Shown here: piece after piece, positions 1-7,647 of the stretch
Layout: each line of letters starts with the position of its first letter
Position numbering within the stretch: the first letter of the stretch is position 1
Made by a program: the position numbers and the translations under genes
The notes under the pieces: generated by a model
Seen by the model: the letters and a program-made list of their open reading frames with translations, nothing else
Told to the model about the DNA's origin: nothing
Database searches by the model: none
From: Thermotoga sp.
Lineage (GTDB): Bacteria > Thermotogota > Thermotogae > B21-G9
Assembly (NCBI GenBank): GCA_003641545.1
Contig: QNAU01000022.1
Span: 1 to 11,053 of the forward strand
Direction: 5' to 3'
DNA length: 11,053 nt

Positions 1-597
1 ATGAAATACGATCTCGAATATTTCAACCTCGGTGGTGGATGGGGTATAGATTATGGTGATGGGAAGCATCTGAATTTGGACGAATACAAGGAAAGGGTTA
101 TTCCCATCTTGAAGGAATTTTCCGGAAAGTTTCTTTTGGAACTTGGGAGGTTCATCGTCGGAAACGCCGGATACCTTCTCCTCAGAGTTGTTGAAATCAA
201 GAGGAAGAATCGAAAGACATTCATCGTGGTGGATGGTGGTATGAATCTCTTGCTGAGACCTGCACTTTACGATGCGCATCATGAGATAACGACCATCGAT
301 GGCACCGGAATTCATGAGGTGGCGGATGTTGTTGGGCCATTGTGTGAAAGCGGTGATTTCCTTGGAAAGGAATTGGAAGTTGAGCTACCCAAAGTTGGTG
401 GCTTGATACTCGTCAAGAACTGTGGAGCTTACGGATTCTCGATGTCGAGTAATTACAATTCCCTTCCCAAACCACCGGAGGTTTTGATTCTGAATGGAGA
501 AGATTTCCTCATAAGAAGACGTGAGAGTGATGATGAGATTTTCATCCACGTTGTGGAGATGGATTCGAATCTTTTGAAGGGGAAGATCGGAATATGA
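1..597 (+). CDS. lysA: Diaminopimelate decarboxylase, C-terminal part (5' end outside window)
   Basis: This is the C-terminal half of the PLP enzyme that decarboxylates meso-diaminopimelate to lysine in the cytoplasm. Visible family motifs, numbered from base 1, are the PLP-phosphate glycine loop NLGGGWGI (9-16), VDGGMN (77-82), RPALY substrate-binding residues (86-90), GPLCESGD with the cysteine reaching the partner active site (C115), and [12 protein letters not shown] (142-153). The family is about 390-420 residues. Only 198 are here, so the ATG at base 1 is an internal methionine and the N-terminal barrel with the PLP lysine lies upstream. The usual EPGR motif reads ELGR (47-50). The stop overlaps the next start as ATGA, which suggests translational coupling to the downstream activator. 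Identity is near certain; completeness of the full gene cannot be judged. Confidence 0.93.
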   Translation: MKYDLEYFNLGGGWGIDYGDGKHLNLDEYKERVIPILKEFSGKFLLELGRFIVGNAGYLLLRVVEIKRKNRKTFIVVDGGMNLLLRPALYDAHHEITTIDGTGIHEVADVVGPLCESGDFLGKELEVELPKVGGLILVKNCGAYGFSMSSNYNSLPKPPEVLILNGEDFLIRRRESDDEIFIHVVEMDSNLLKGKIGI

Positions 598-2153
598 CTG
601 TTCTCATCATCAAGGGTGGAAAATTGGTGGATATATTCGGCGAGAAGGATGGATGGGAGAATCTTCTGGATTCGGAAATAGATGTGAAGGATCTGAGAAA
701 GGTTTTCAACTTACCAGATGAGGTCAACGTTGAAATTCTGAATCCAGAGGATGATTTGTTCATGGTGATATTCAGGAAAGAAAAGGAAGTTGATGTTCTG
801 AGTAAGACAGATGCCCTTCTATCCGCGATAATAGATTCGACGAACGATGCGATCTCGGTGGCAGATACCGAAGGAAAAATTGTCCTCGTGAACAAGGCTT
901 ATACGAGACTGACGGGATTCTCTCCGTCCGAAGTCATAGGAAAATATGCGACAGTTGACATAGCGGAAGGTGACAGTGTGCACATGAAAGTTGCGAAGGA
1001 GAGAAAACCTATATACGGTGTCAAGATGAAGGTAGGCCCAATGAAAAGGGAAGTTTTGGTGAATTGCACACCGCTGTTCGTCAACGGCATCTTCAGAGGT
1101 AGTGTCGCGGTAATACACGACATATCCGAAATGATCAGACTCGCAAGTGAACTTGAGGAAACCAGAAGGCTTGTGAGAAGAATTCAAGCAAAATACACAT
1201 TCGATGACATAGTCGCAAAGAGCAGAAAGATGAGAATAGCACTTGAGCAGGCAAAAAGAGTTGCTAAGACGCCAGCGACGGTTCTGCTGAGAGGAGAAAG
1301 CGGAACGGGAAAAGAACTTTTCGCACACGCCATTCACAACTCCAGCGATAGGTCAAATGGACCTTTCGTCAGTGTTAATTGTGCAGCTCTTCCTGAGAGT
1401 ATTCTGGAATCCGAACTCTTCGGCTACGAGGAAGGAGCGTTCACGGGAGCAAGACGTGGTGGTAAAAGAGGCTTGATAGAGGAGGCAAATGGTGGAACAC
1501 TCTTTCTCGATGAAGTGGGAAAGATGGGACTCGGGATACAATCGAAATTTTTGAGATTCATACAGGACAGAGAAATATACAGGATAGGGGGAACCAAACC
1601 AATAAAGATCGATGTCAGAATAATAGCAGCCACGAACATGGATCTTGAGAAGATGATGGAGAATGGTGAATTTTTACCGGATTTATACTACAGATTGAAC
1701 GTTGTTCCGATATTCCTTCCCCCTCTGAGGGAAAGGAAGGAGGATTTCGACGATTTGGTCAGACTAATAATAAAAAAGTTGAATCAGGAATTTGGAAGGA
1801 TAGTGGAAGATATTGAACCGGATGCCATGAGAATTTTAAAAACGTACAAATGGCCTGGGAATGTGAGGGAACTCGAAAACACGATCGGGAGAGCCATGAT
1901 AAACATGGATCACGATGAGAAGATGATAAAAAAACACCATCTTCCGTTGATGAACATAAATGAGGCCGGTGTCTTCATGGGTGAGATGCCGAAGGAATCG
2001 AGGTTGAAGGATGTTATCATGGAAGTTGAAAGGAGGATGATAGAGGAAGTTCTCAAGGATGTGGGGGGACACAGGGAAAGGGCAGCGAAAAGGCTTGGAA
2101 TAAGTTTGAGAAATCTATATTACAAGATCAGAAAATATGGTATAAAAGTATAA
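594..2153 (+). CDS. PAS-domain sigma-54-dependent transcriptional activator (Fis/NtrC family)
   Basis: This 519-residue cytoplasmic regulator should use ATP hydrolysis to open sigma-54 RNA polymerase promoters. In order it has an N-terminal segment I do not recognise (1-70), a PAS domain (about 72-180, with [17 protein letters not shown]), a helical linker (180-200), an AAA+ domain (about 204-430) and a Fis-type helix-turn-helix (about 478-515, [16 protein letters not shown]). Key motifs are Walker A GESGTGKE (234-241), the sigma-54-contacting GAFTGA (281-286), Walker B GGTLFLDE (300-307) and [10 protein letters not shown] (420-429). There is no response-receiver domain, so a ligand or redox signal sensed by the PAS domain is likely. 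FLPDLYYRL (360-368) replaces the usual FRxDLYYRL, so one conserved arginine is missing. The ATG overlaps the lysA stop, with a GAAGGGGA ribosome site at 576-583. Target genes are unknown; overlap with lysA does not prove control of lysine synthesis. Confidence 0.92.
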   Translation: MTVLIIKGGKLVDIFGEKDGWENLLDSEIDVKDLRKVFNLPDEVNVEILNPEDDLFMVIFRKEKEVDVLSKTDALLSAIIDSTNDAISVADTEGKIVLVNKAYTRLTGFSPSEVIGKYATVDIAEGDSVHMKVAKERKPIYGVKMKVGPMKREVLVNCTPLFVNGIFRGSVAVIHDISEMIRLASELEETRRLVRRIQAKYTFDDIVAKSRKMRIALEQAKRVAKTPATVLLRGESGTGKELFAHAIHNSSDRSNGPFVSVNCAALPESILESELFGYEEGAFTGARRGGKRGLIEEANGGTLFLDEVGKMGLGIQSKFLRFIQDREIYRIGGTKPIKIDVRIIAATNMDLEKMMENGEFLPDLYYRLNVVPIFLPPLRERKEDFDDLVRLIIKKLNQEFGRIVEDIEPDAMRILKTYKWPGNVRELENTIGRAMINMDHDEKMIKKHHLPLMNINEAGVFMGEMPKESRLKDVIMEVERRMIEEVLKDVGGHRERAAKRLGISLRNLYYKIRKYGIKV

Positions 2154-2203
2154 AGTCTTTTTCCGTTTCATCATCTTCCGGAGGGAGAGGGGCGAAAAGA
2201 GGA

Positions 2204-2455
2204 ATGGGCGAGGAAGAGCTGAGAGAAATAGTGAATGCGTGCTTGAAAGATAAAAGGTTGATGGAAATCGTGGAGAGGATATCCAACATGACGGATGGAG
2301 AGAAAGAAATTTTCAAGAAGAAAGTGAACAGATATTTTTTTGATAAGAAATCCCAGGAAGATTTGATGGCTTACAGATTTTACGCCATCATCCTGACCGG
2401 TGATAACGCGAGAAAAATCGTTGAAGAGGTGAAAAAGGTAAATGAGAGAAAATGA
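2204..2455 (+). CDS. Small charged hypothetical protein, 83 residues
   Basis: I do not recognise this protein. It is short, rich in Lys and Glu, predicted largely helical, with no signal peptide or membrane segment and a single cysteine near residue 13. It starts 50 bp after the activator stop. The only in-frame canonical start is the ATG at 2204, preceded by a purine-rich AGAGGGG at 2186-2192. It overlaps the DUF1385 start by 14 bp, which supports a real, co-translated gene. The matching base composition and tight packing argue against a chance reading frame. Its role could be linked to the membrane protein that follows, but that is inference from position only. Confidence 0.7.
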   Translation: MGEEELREIVNACLKDKRLMEIVERISNMTDGEKEIFKKKVNRYFFDKKSQEDLMAYRFYAIILTGDNARKIVEEVKKVNERK

Positions 2456-3452
2456 AAAGATGCACGTCGGTGGACAGGCTGTGATAGAAGGAGTCATGAT
2501 GAAGGGGAAGAAGATATCCGTGGCAGTTAGAAAGAAAAATGGTGAGATCGTCGTTCGGGATTACCCTGCGAAACTCACCGCAACCGGTATCTGGAAGAAG
2601 ACCCCTTTCATCCGTGGGATTTTGGTGCTGTGGGATTCTTTGAACGTTGGGATAAGGGTTCTGAACTTCTCCGCTGAGGTTTCGGATGAGGGAGAGATGA
2701 GCAAAAAGGACATCATCCTCAGCCTTTTCTTAGCGGTTGGACTCGCCATCTTGTTATTCTCGATTCTTCCTCTACTACTGACCAGCATCTTCAAAATCAC
2801 CAGAGAGAATGATTTTCTGTTCTCACTGGTTGAAGGTATCATAAGGGCGGTCATTCTACTTGTGTATATAAAGATAATAAGTCTCATACCGGATGTCAAA
2901 AGGATTTTTCAATATCATGGAGCTGAACACAAAGCAGTTTACACTTACGAGAATGGTGAGGATCTAACAGTCGAAAATGCGAGAAAATATCCCACCTTGC
3001 ATCCAAGATGTGGAACCAGCTTTCTGATGATCACCGTGGTTGTGTCCATAGTTATATTTGCACTTCTCGGTGTATTTGGAAGGTTGAACTTCTGGGAAAG
3101 GCTGTTGAGCAGGATCATTCTGATTCCAGTCATAGCGGGGTCAGCTTACGAATTCCAGAGATTCACGGCAAAACATCTGGACAACAGATTCATAAGATCG
3201 ATAGCTCTTCCGGGCCTATGGCTACAAAAATTAACCACCGCAGAACCCACCGATGATCAGTTGGAAGTAGCCCTTACAGCTTTAAAATCTTCGCTCGGTC
3301 TTGAATGGGAGACCTTTCACATGGATGTAGAAAATCCCGGATATGAAGACATACAGGAAGAGGAGAACAGAATCGACTCTCCTCAAGGAGAGTCCGAGAA
3401 AGTTGAAAATTACGGAGAGAAGGATCAGCCTGAAGAGAACCCCTTTCTGTGA
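2442..3452 (+). CDS. DUF1385 family membrane protein (YqhQ type)
   Basis: This is an integral membrane protein of the DUF1385 family, which includes Bacillus YqhQ; I know of no settled biochemical function. Visible hallmarks are GGQAVIEGVMM (10-20), the HGAEHK motif (159-164) and HPRCGTSF (187-194), a His/Cys set that looks like a metal or catalytic site. Likely membrane segments lie near 90-117, 128-150, 195-213 and 222-238. The family core appears to end at QLEVALTALK (273-282). The remaining ~54 residues are a Glu/Asp/Asn-rich tail with no hydrophobic segment. That tail is encoded opposite the last two helices of the WecA-like gene on the other strand, codon for codon. The ATG at 2442 overlaps the preceding gene; the ATG at 2460, just before HVGGQ, is an equally good start. 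Confidence 0.88.
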   Translation: MRENEKMHVGGQAVIEGVMMKGKKISVAVRKKNGEIVVRDYPAKLTATGIWKKTPFIRGILVLWDSLNVGIRVLNFSAEVSDEGEMSKKDIILSLFLAVGLAILLFSILPLLLTSIFKITRENDFLFSLVEGIIRAVILLVYIKIISLIPDVKRIFQYHGAEHKAVYTYENGEDLTVENARKYPTLHPRCGTSFLMITVVVSIVIFALLGVFGRLNFWERLLSRIILIPVIAGSAYEFQRFTAKHLDNRFIRSIALPGLWLQKLTTAEPTDDQLEVALTALKSSLGLEWETFHMDVENPGYEDIQEEENRIDSPQGESEKVENYGEKDQPEENPFL

Positions 3453-4268
3453 GAACCCTTTCTCAAGCAGTTGATGATGAAAATGCTTTCTGTCAGGCAG
3501 GAAGGGATTTCTTCTCTCGTGCAACCTTCTGAAAAAGGCATACGTTGTATCCAGGACAGGGTAACCCATGAAAACACCCATTCCAACTATCCATGTCCCA
3601 TCGAGATCGGTGAAATACTTCAGCACCACGATTGACATGAAAAAACCGAGAAACATGCTTCCGGAATCCCCCATGAATATCTTCGCGGGATTGAAATTGT
3701 GTATCAAGAACCCAAAGGAAGCACCGACGATCACCAGAGGTATCAACGGATTGTTGAGCGTAAAACTCAGAAATGCGGAGGAGAACAGCACGGTGCTTAT
3801 CGCTAAACCATCCAAACCATCTATGAGATTTATGGCGTTTGTCATCCCAATTATCCACAGGTAAGTTAAAACCAACCCAGCGAAGCCAAGATCCAAGCTT
3901 CCGAATGATGTTGCCAATTTCTCGATCTTCAATCCATCCACGACACATAGAGTTGCAGCGATGAATTGAACGGTGAATTTGGACCTGAAATCCAAGTTTA
4001 TCGCATCATCCACGAGTCCGAGAAGGAAAACCATGAAAGATGCGATGAAGATGAGAGGAGAAATGCCACCTGCGATGATCGTGGGTATGATTATGGATAG
4101 GAACAACGCTATTCCTCCACTTCGCGGTATATTACCGTTGTGAATCTTCCTTCTGTTCGGAAGATCCATGAATTTCTTCCCATCAGACATCAAAATGAGA
4201 AGAAAATTACCGAAGTAGGATATGAAAAAAGATGCAATGAATGCGAAGATGAATCTTATTCCAATCAC
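3282..4268 (-). CDS. WecA/TagO/MraY-family polyprenyl-phosphate sugar-1-phosphate transferase
   Basis: This 328-residue integral membrane enzyme should move a GlcNAc-1-phosphate-type group from a UDP-sugar to undecaprenyl phosphate, the first step of a cell-surface polysaccharide. Family motifs are LPNRRKIHNGNIPRSGG (36-52), the catalytic DD (87-88), NAINLIDGLDG (144-154), FMGDSGS (198-204) and DRKHFHHQLL (259-268), the WecA/TagO-type histidine motif that MraY lacks. About ten membrane segments can be drawn. The last two (about 276-295 and 299-316) lie in the antisense overlap and look genuine, so the C-terminus is probably right. The start is GTG, overlapping the dehydratase stop as GTGA, with AAGGGG directly before it. 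The donor sugar cannot be read from sequence; the neighbouring dehydratase suggests GlcNAc or a deoxy derivative. Confidence 0.9.
   Translation of the reverse strand: MIGIRFIFAFIASFFISYFGNFLLILMSDGKKFMDLPNRRKIHNGNIPRSGGIALFLSIIIPTIIAGGISPLIFIASFMVFLLGLVDDAINLDFRSKFTVQFIAATLCVVDGLKIEKLATSFGSLDLGFAGLVLTYLWIIGMTNAINLIDGLDGLAISTVLFSSAFLSFTLNNPLIPLVIVGASFGFLIHNFNPAKIFMGDSGSMFLGFFMSIVVLKYFTDLDGTWIVGMGVFMGYPVLDTTYAFFRRLHERRNPFLPDRKHFHHQLLEKGFSQKGVLFRLILLSVIFNFLGLSLRRVDSVLLFLYVFISGIFYIHVKGLPFKTERRF
3375..3394. other. Perfect 8-bp hairpin inside the convergent gene overlap
   Basis: GACTCTCC (3375-3382) and GGAGAGTC (3387-3394) are perfect inverted repeats around a TCAA loop. It lies inside the coding sequence of both the DUF1385 tail and the WecA-like gene. 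It lacks a T-run on either strand, so it is not a classical intrinsic terminator. It could still slow or stop converging polymerases, since no other terminator is visible between these genes. Confidence 0.45.
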
Positions 4269-6064
4269 CCCTTGTTTATCATGTGGTCTGGCACGTATTT
4301 CTCGGTTATTTTCAGTATCTCCCAGATCATATTCCTGTAGGACAGTTCTAAAAGAACCTCTATCACTCTGCTTATCTCTTCTACAGGATATATCTCATTT
4401 CCTTCCACTCTCATTATTTTTGGATGGGAGGTTGGTTGTGGAATCTCGTCTTCAAGGAACAACTCCTCCGTGAGCTTTTCACCTGGCCTAATACCAGTGT
4501 AAACTATCTTTATATCCCTGTCCGGAACGTATCCAGCGAGGATTATCATATCTCTTGCTATCTTCTCGATTGGAATCAATTCACCCATATCGAGAACGAA
4601 TAGATCCCCTTTCTCCGCGAACACCACAGTCTGAAGGACGAGAGCAACAGCTTCTGGAATGGACATGAAGAATCTCTTCATCCTTGGGTCAGTTATGGTT
4701 ACCGGACCACCTTTTTCTATCTGCCTCTTGAATTTCAGTAGAACACTACCTCTGCTTCCTATGACATTACCGAAACGAACGATTCCAAATTTTGTATCAC
4801 TGTCTCTTCCCACCGATCTTATGTATATTTCACCGAACCTCTTCGAAAGTCCCATGATTGAGGATGGTTTGACAGCCTTATCCGTGGATATGAACACGAA
4901 TCTTTCCACGTTGAAATCGATGGACAGATCCGCCATCACCTTCGTCCCGAATGAGTTGACCTTGAAGGCTTCAACGGGATTCTCCTCCATGAGATCGACG
5001 TGTTTGTGTGCCGCAGCGTGAAAAACCACATCCGGTTCGTATTTCTCGAAAACCATTCTCATTCTTTTCTGATCCGAAACATCCGCTATCACCCTACTCA
5101 ATTTTGTTTCTTCATCGATGACGTGATTTTCAGATAATTCCTCATAGATCGAATATATACTGTTCTCCCCCCTACCGAGCAGGATCAATTCCTTCGGTTT
5201 CAATCTCACAAGCTGTCGGCATATCTCCGATCCTATCGATCCCCCAGCACCAGTCACTAAGATCTTCTTTCCTTCGATGAACTTTCTTATCTCCTCCATG
5301 TTCACGCTGACCGCCTGTCTTCCCACGAGATCCTCTATACTCAAATCCCTCAACTGACTGATTTTCAATCGGTTGTCCGTCAATTCGTATATCCCGGGGA
5401 GTATCTTTATGCTCACAGATGGATCTTTGATCTTATCAACGATTTTCCTTATCTCAGCAGAGGGGTGATTTGGGAGTGAAATTATCACTTCATCAATTCT
5501 GAATTTATTCAATATTCTTTCCACATCTTCGAATGATCCTAAAACTTTCTTTCCCCTTATATTCCTACCGATGTTCTTTTCCACATCGTCCAAAAATCCA
5601 ACAACTTTCCCTATCTCTGGCCTTCTCTCTATCTCCTCCATAATGGATATTCCCTCATCGTTGGCACCTATTATCAATATTCTTTTACCGGAATCACCCA
5701 CGTTGATTCTTCTTCTCGTTCTCCACCATGAAAGGAAGATCCTGCTACCTGATATCAGAACCAAACTGCCTAAGAATGTCAATATACCGACAGAACGGGG
5801 CAGTGTCATATCCCTAAGAAGGAAGAAAAACAAGATCGATACAACGTATCCACTCAGAGTGGCTCTGAACACGATCATAAGATCCTTGAAACCAGCGTAA
5901 GACCATACAACGTTGTACATCCCATTGATGGCACACATCAGACTGATTATGAAAACTTCGATGAGAACAGATGGGAAAAAATTAGCGATCTTTGAGAAAT
6001 CAAATCCAAACCTTATGAAGAGCGAAAAAACACCGGAAAACAGTATGAGCGAGATATCGATCAA
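4265..6064 (-). CDS. Membrane-anchored UDP-sugar 4,6-dehydratase (WbpM/PglF/CapD type)
   Basis: This protein has about four N-terminal membrane helices (roughly 4-18, 34-52, 66-84, 92-110), a CoA-binding-like Rossmann region (127-250, RILIIGAND) and a C-terminal SDR dehydratase domain (264-560). The NAD loop is TGAGGSIG (271-278), followed by FISTDKAVKPSSIMGLSKR (391-409) and DPRMKRFFMSIPEA (459-472). The usual SDR YxxxK is MxxxK (M404, K408), as in WbpM and PglF, which points to UDP-GlcNAc 4,6-dehydratase for 6-deoxy aminosugars. The only canonical start is TTG at 6064, with no good ribosome site. In-frame codons upstream, back to the HD gene's stop at 6110, encode RRSRKIILAL, which looks like the usual basic N-terminus of this family. 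The true start is therefore uncertain. The stop overlaps the WecA-like start, so the two are probably co-translated. Confidence 0.9.
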   Translation of the reverse strand: MIDISLILFSGVFSLFIRFGFDFSKIANFFPSVLIEVFIISLMCAINGMYNVVWSYAGFKDLMIVFRATLSGYVVSILFFFLLRDMTLPRSVGILTFLGSLVLISGSRIFLSWWRTRRRINVGDSGKRILIIGANDEGISIMEEIERRPEIGKVVGFLDDVEKNIGRNIRGKKVLGSFEDVERILNKFRIDEVIISLPNHPSAEIRKIVDKIKDPSVSIKILPGIYELTDNRLKISQLRDLSIEDLVGRQAVSVNMEEIRKFIEGKKILVTGAGGSIGSEICRQLVRLKPKELILLGRGENSIYSIYEELSENHVIDEETKLSRVIADVSDQKRMRMVFEKYEPDVVFHAAAHKHVDLMEENPVEAFKVNSFGTKVMADLSIDFNVERFVFISTDKAVKPSSIMGLSKRFGEIYIRSVGRDSDTKFGIVRFGNVIGSRGSVLLKFKRQIEKGGPVTITDPRMKRFFMSIPEAVALVLQTVVFAEKGDLFVLDMGELIPIEKIARDMIILAGYVPDRDIKIVYTGIRPGEKLTEELFLEDEIPQPTSHPKIMRVEGNEIYPVEEISRVIEVLLELSYRNMIWEILKITEKYVPDHMINKG

Positions 6065-6109
6065 GGCGAGGATGATTTTTCTCGATCTTCTACTCTTGAG
6101 CGTTGCGGA

Positions 6110-7558
6110 TCACCACCTTGTGGTTATGTTCATGTTATCTTCCGGTATCAAAGAATATTTTCTCAGAATCTCTCTTATATCCCTTGTAGCGTATATTCTG
6201 ACTATCTGTAGAAGGGTTGGAGTTGTTAAAAAGGGATATTTTCTCTCGAAATCCGAAAAACTCATGATTCTATCCTTCTTTGAATCATACAAAAATACCT
6301 TCGTTGTGTCGAACTCAACGGGATGAAAGAGGGTGAGCCTGTAAGGAGTGTCGATTCTGAAGTAATCATTGAAATTTCCCACAATATCTCTCAAAATGTC
6401 TTCATCATCCTCGTCATATTTCCCACTTTCCAGCAATTCAATCAGCCTACTTTTTATCTCTGAAGTTATCTTCTCACCAACACTTTCAGCGAAAATGCCA
6501 GGATCGACACCCTTGGTTGAGAGTGGATACTCCGCGATCATTTTCCACAGATCTCTCCTATCTATCCTGCGGAGCAGTTCTTTGACCCTCCTCAACCTTG
6601 GATCGCTTTCTCCTTCCCTCTCCACCATCTCTTTCATCATCGTGAATATGTAATCATCCGTCAGTTTCAAAAATTTCCTTGGGTCTTCAACCATGGATTG
6701 CAGGTTCAATATTTCATCCGCAAGGTTCAGAAGTTCCTGTATCATCAGATCAACAGCTCTGGATGTCTTGTGGAAATAGACATTTTTGTACATCATGAAT
6801 CTGCCGAACAGAAACGAATAAACATCATCCATCACTTTGATATCGTAACATAGAATCTCCTTGCCGTTGATCCTCTTCACATAGGAGTTCCTCACTATCC
6901 TATCCAACGCCACGGTGGAATAATTCCTCACCCCACTGTGATACGAATCTCTCAGAACGAAATCCAGCCTATCCGCACCCAATGGACCTTGAACAATGTT
7001 GAATTCGATACTTCCTTCCTCTTCCCCTCTGAAAATTTCCAGAATTTTTCGAACCAGGTTTTCAAAATCTCTTTCGGGATTTTCAAATTTTCCCATGGTT
7101 TGTTCAAAATCTTCCACAACTGACCTTCTGAACTTAGGATCAGAAATATCCAAGAACCTTTCCACCACTTCACTTGGAAGGGTACTCAATATCAATTTCT
7201 CCCTGTAATCATCGTGTCCCTTTTTCAAGCCCATCTTTCTGTAGATGGTGTCATCGAATTGATGGGAGAAAGGACCGTGAGCAACGTCATGTAAAAGTGC
7301 CGCCAATCTAATGAGTCTTATCTTGGCTGAATCATTCTCAAACAATCTCTTCGCATACATTCCCGCCACATGCATGGTTCCTATGGAATGACTGAATCGG
7401 GTGTGCGTTGCACCCGGATAGACCCATTCGGCACCAACAAGTTGGGACAGTTTCCTCAGTCTTTGAACCACACTCGTGTCCATGAACAGGACTTCGAGTG
7501 GATAAATCGGTATTTCCATATGAATCGGATCTCTAACAACCTTAAAAGCATTCAACAT
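6110..7558 (-). CDS. HD-domain phosphohydrolase, COG1078 / dNTPase-like
   Basis: This 482-residue soluble protein belongs to the HD metal-dependent phosphohydrolases related to bacterial dGTPases and SAMHD1. The N-terminus VVRDPIH (7-13) is typical of COG1078. The metal site can be read as H57 (in THTRFSHSIG), H90-D91 (in LAALLHDVAHGPFSH) and D196 (in GADRLDF). H94 and H99 match the extra histidines found near the SAMHD1 active site. A deoxynucleotide triphosphohydrolase activity is plausible but not proven, since family members differ in substrate. The ATG at 7558 has AAGGAG about 10 bases upstream, and an extended -10 promoter lies further up. It ends in TGA and the dehydratase frame continues directly after that stop. 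Confidence 0.88.
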   Translation of the reverse strand: MLNAFKVVRDPIHMEIPIYPLEVLFMDTSVVQRLRKLSQLVGAEWVYPGATHTRFSHSIGTMHVAGMYAKRLFENDSAKIRLIRLAALLHDVAHGPFSHQFDDTIYRKMGLKKGHDDYREKLILSTLPSEVVERFLDISDPKFRRSVVEDFEQTMGKFENPERDFENLVRKILEIFRGEEEGSIEFNIVQGPLGADRLDFVLRDSYHSGVRNYSTVALDRIVRNSYVKRINGKEILCYDIKVMDDVYSFLFGRFMMYKNVYFHKTSRAVDLMIQELLNLADEILNLQSMVEDPRKFLKLTDDYIFTMMKEMVEREGESDPRLRRVKELLRRIDRRDLWKMIAEYPLSTKGVDPGIFAESVGEKITSEIKSRLIELLESGKYDEDDEDILRDIVGNFNDYFRIDTPYRLTLFHPVEFDTTKVFLYDSKKDRIMSFSDFERKYPFLTTPTLLQIVRIYATRDIREILRKYSLIPEDNMNITTRW

Positions 7559-7599
7559 TCCTCATTCTCCTTGATTCCCTCTCCGTGAATTTCTTCTAA

Positions 7600-7608
7600 A
7601 TCATAACA
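7600..7608 (-). promoter_or_regulatory. Candidate extended -10 promoter for the HD gene and surface-sugar genes
   Basis: On the minus strand this reads TGTTATGAT, an extended -10 (TGnTATnnT) element, about 42 bases before the HD start. A convincing -35 is not visible, which is tolerated by extended -10 promoters. It sits in the 89-bp gap between the nucleotidyltransferase stop and the HD start. The same TGTTATnnT form occurs before the flavoprotein gene (9578-9586), which raises its credibility. Confidence 0.4.
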
Positions 7609-7647
7609 CATACCAGAGATTTTAAAGGCTCAACCAGGAAGGTGGGA

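Noticed and set aside
819..1337. Minus-strand frame of 172 residues opposite the activator gene
   Set aside because: Lies wholly within the PAS and AAA+ coding region, has no known motifs and an unusual Cys/Tyr/Arg-rich make-up typical of antisense frames.
2154..2203. Possible terminator between the activator and the 83-residue gene
   Set aside because: There is a CTTTTTCC run but no stable stem before it; genes on both sides look co-transcribed.
3434..3463. Near-tandem repeat of GAGAACCC(C)TTTCT around the DUF1385 stop codon
   Set aside because: Only two short imperfect copies; it follows from the adjacent EKGFSQKG codons of the WecA-like gene and is not convincing as a repeat element.
4289..4304. 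CTGGCACG, resembling the -24 half of a sigma-54 promoter
   Set aside because: The -12 half reads TCTCG instead of TTGCA, and the site is inside the dehydratase coding region.
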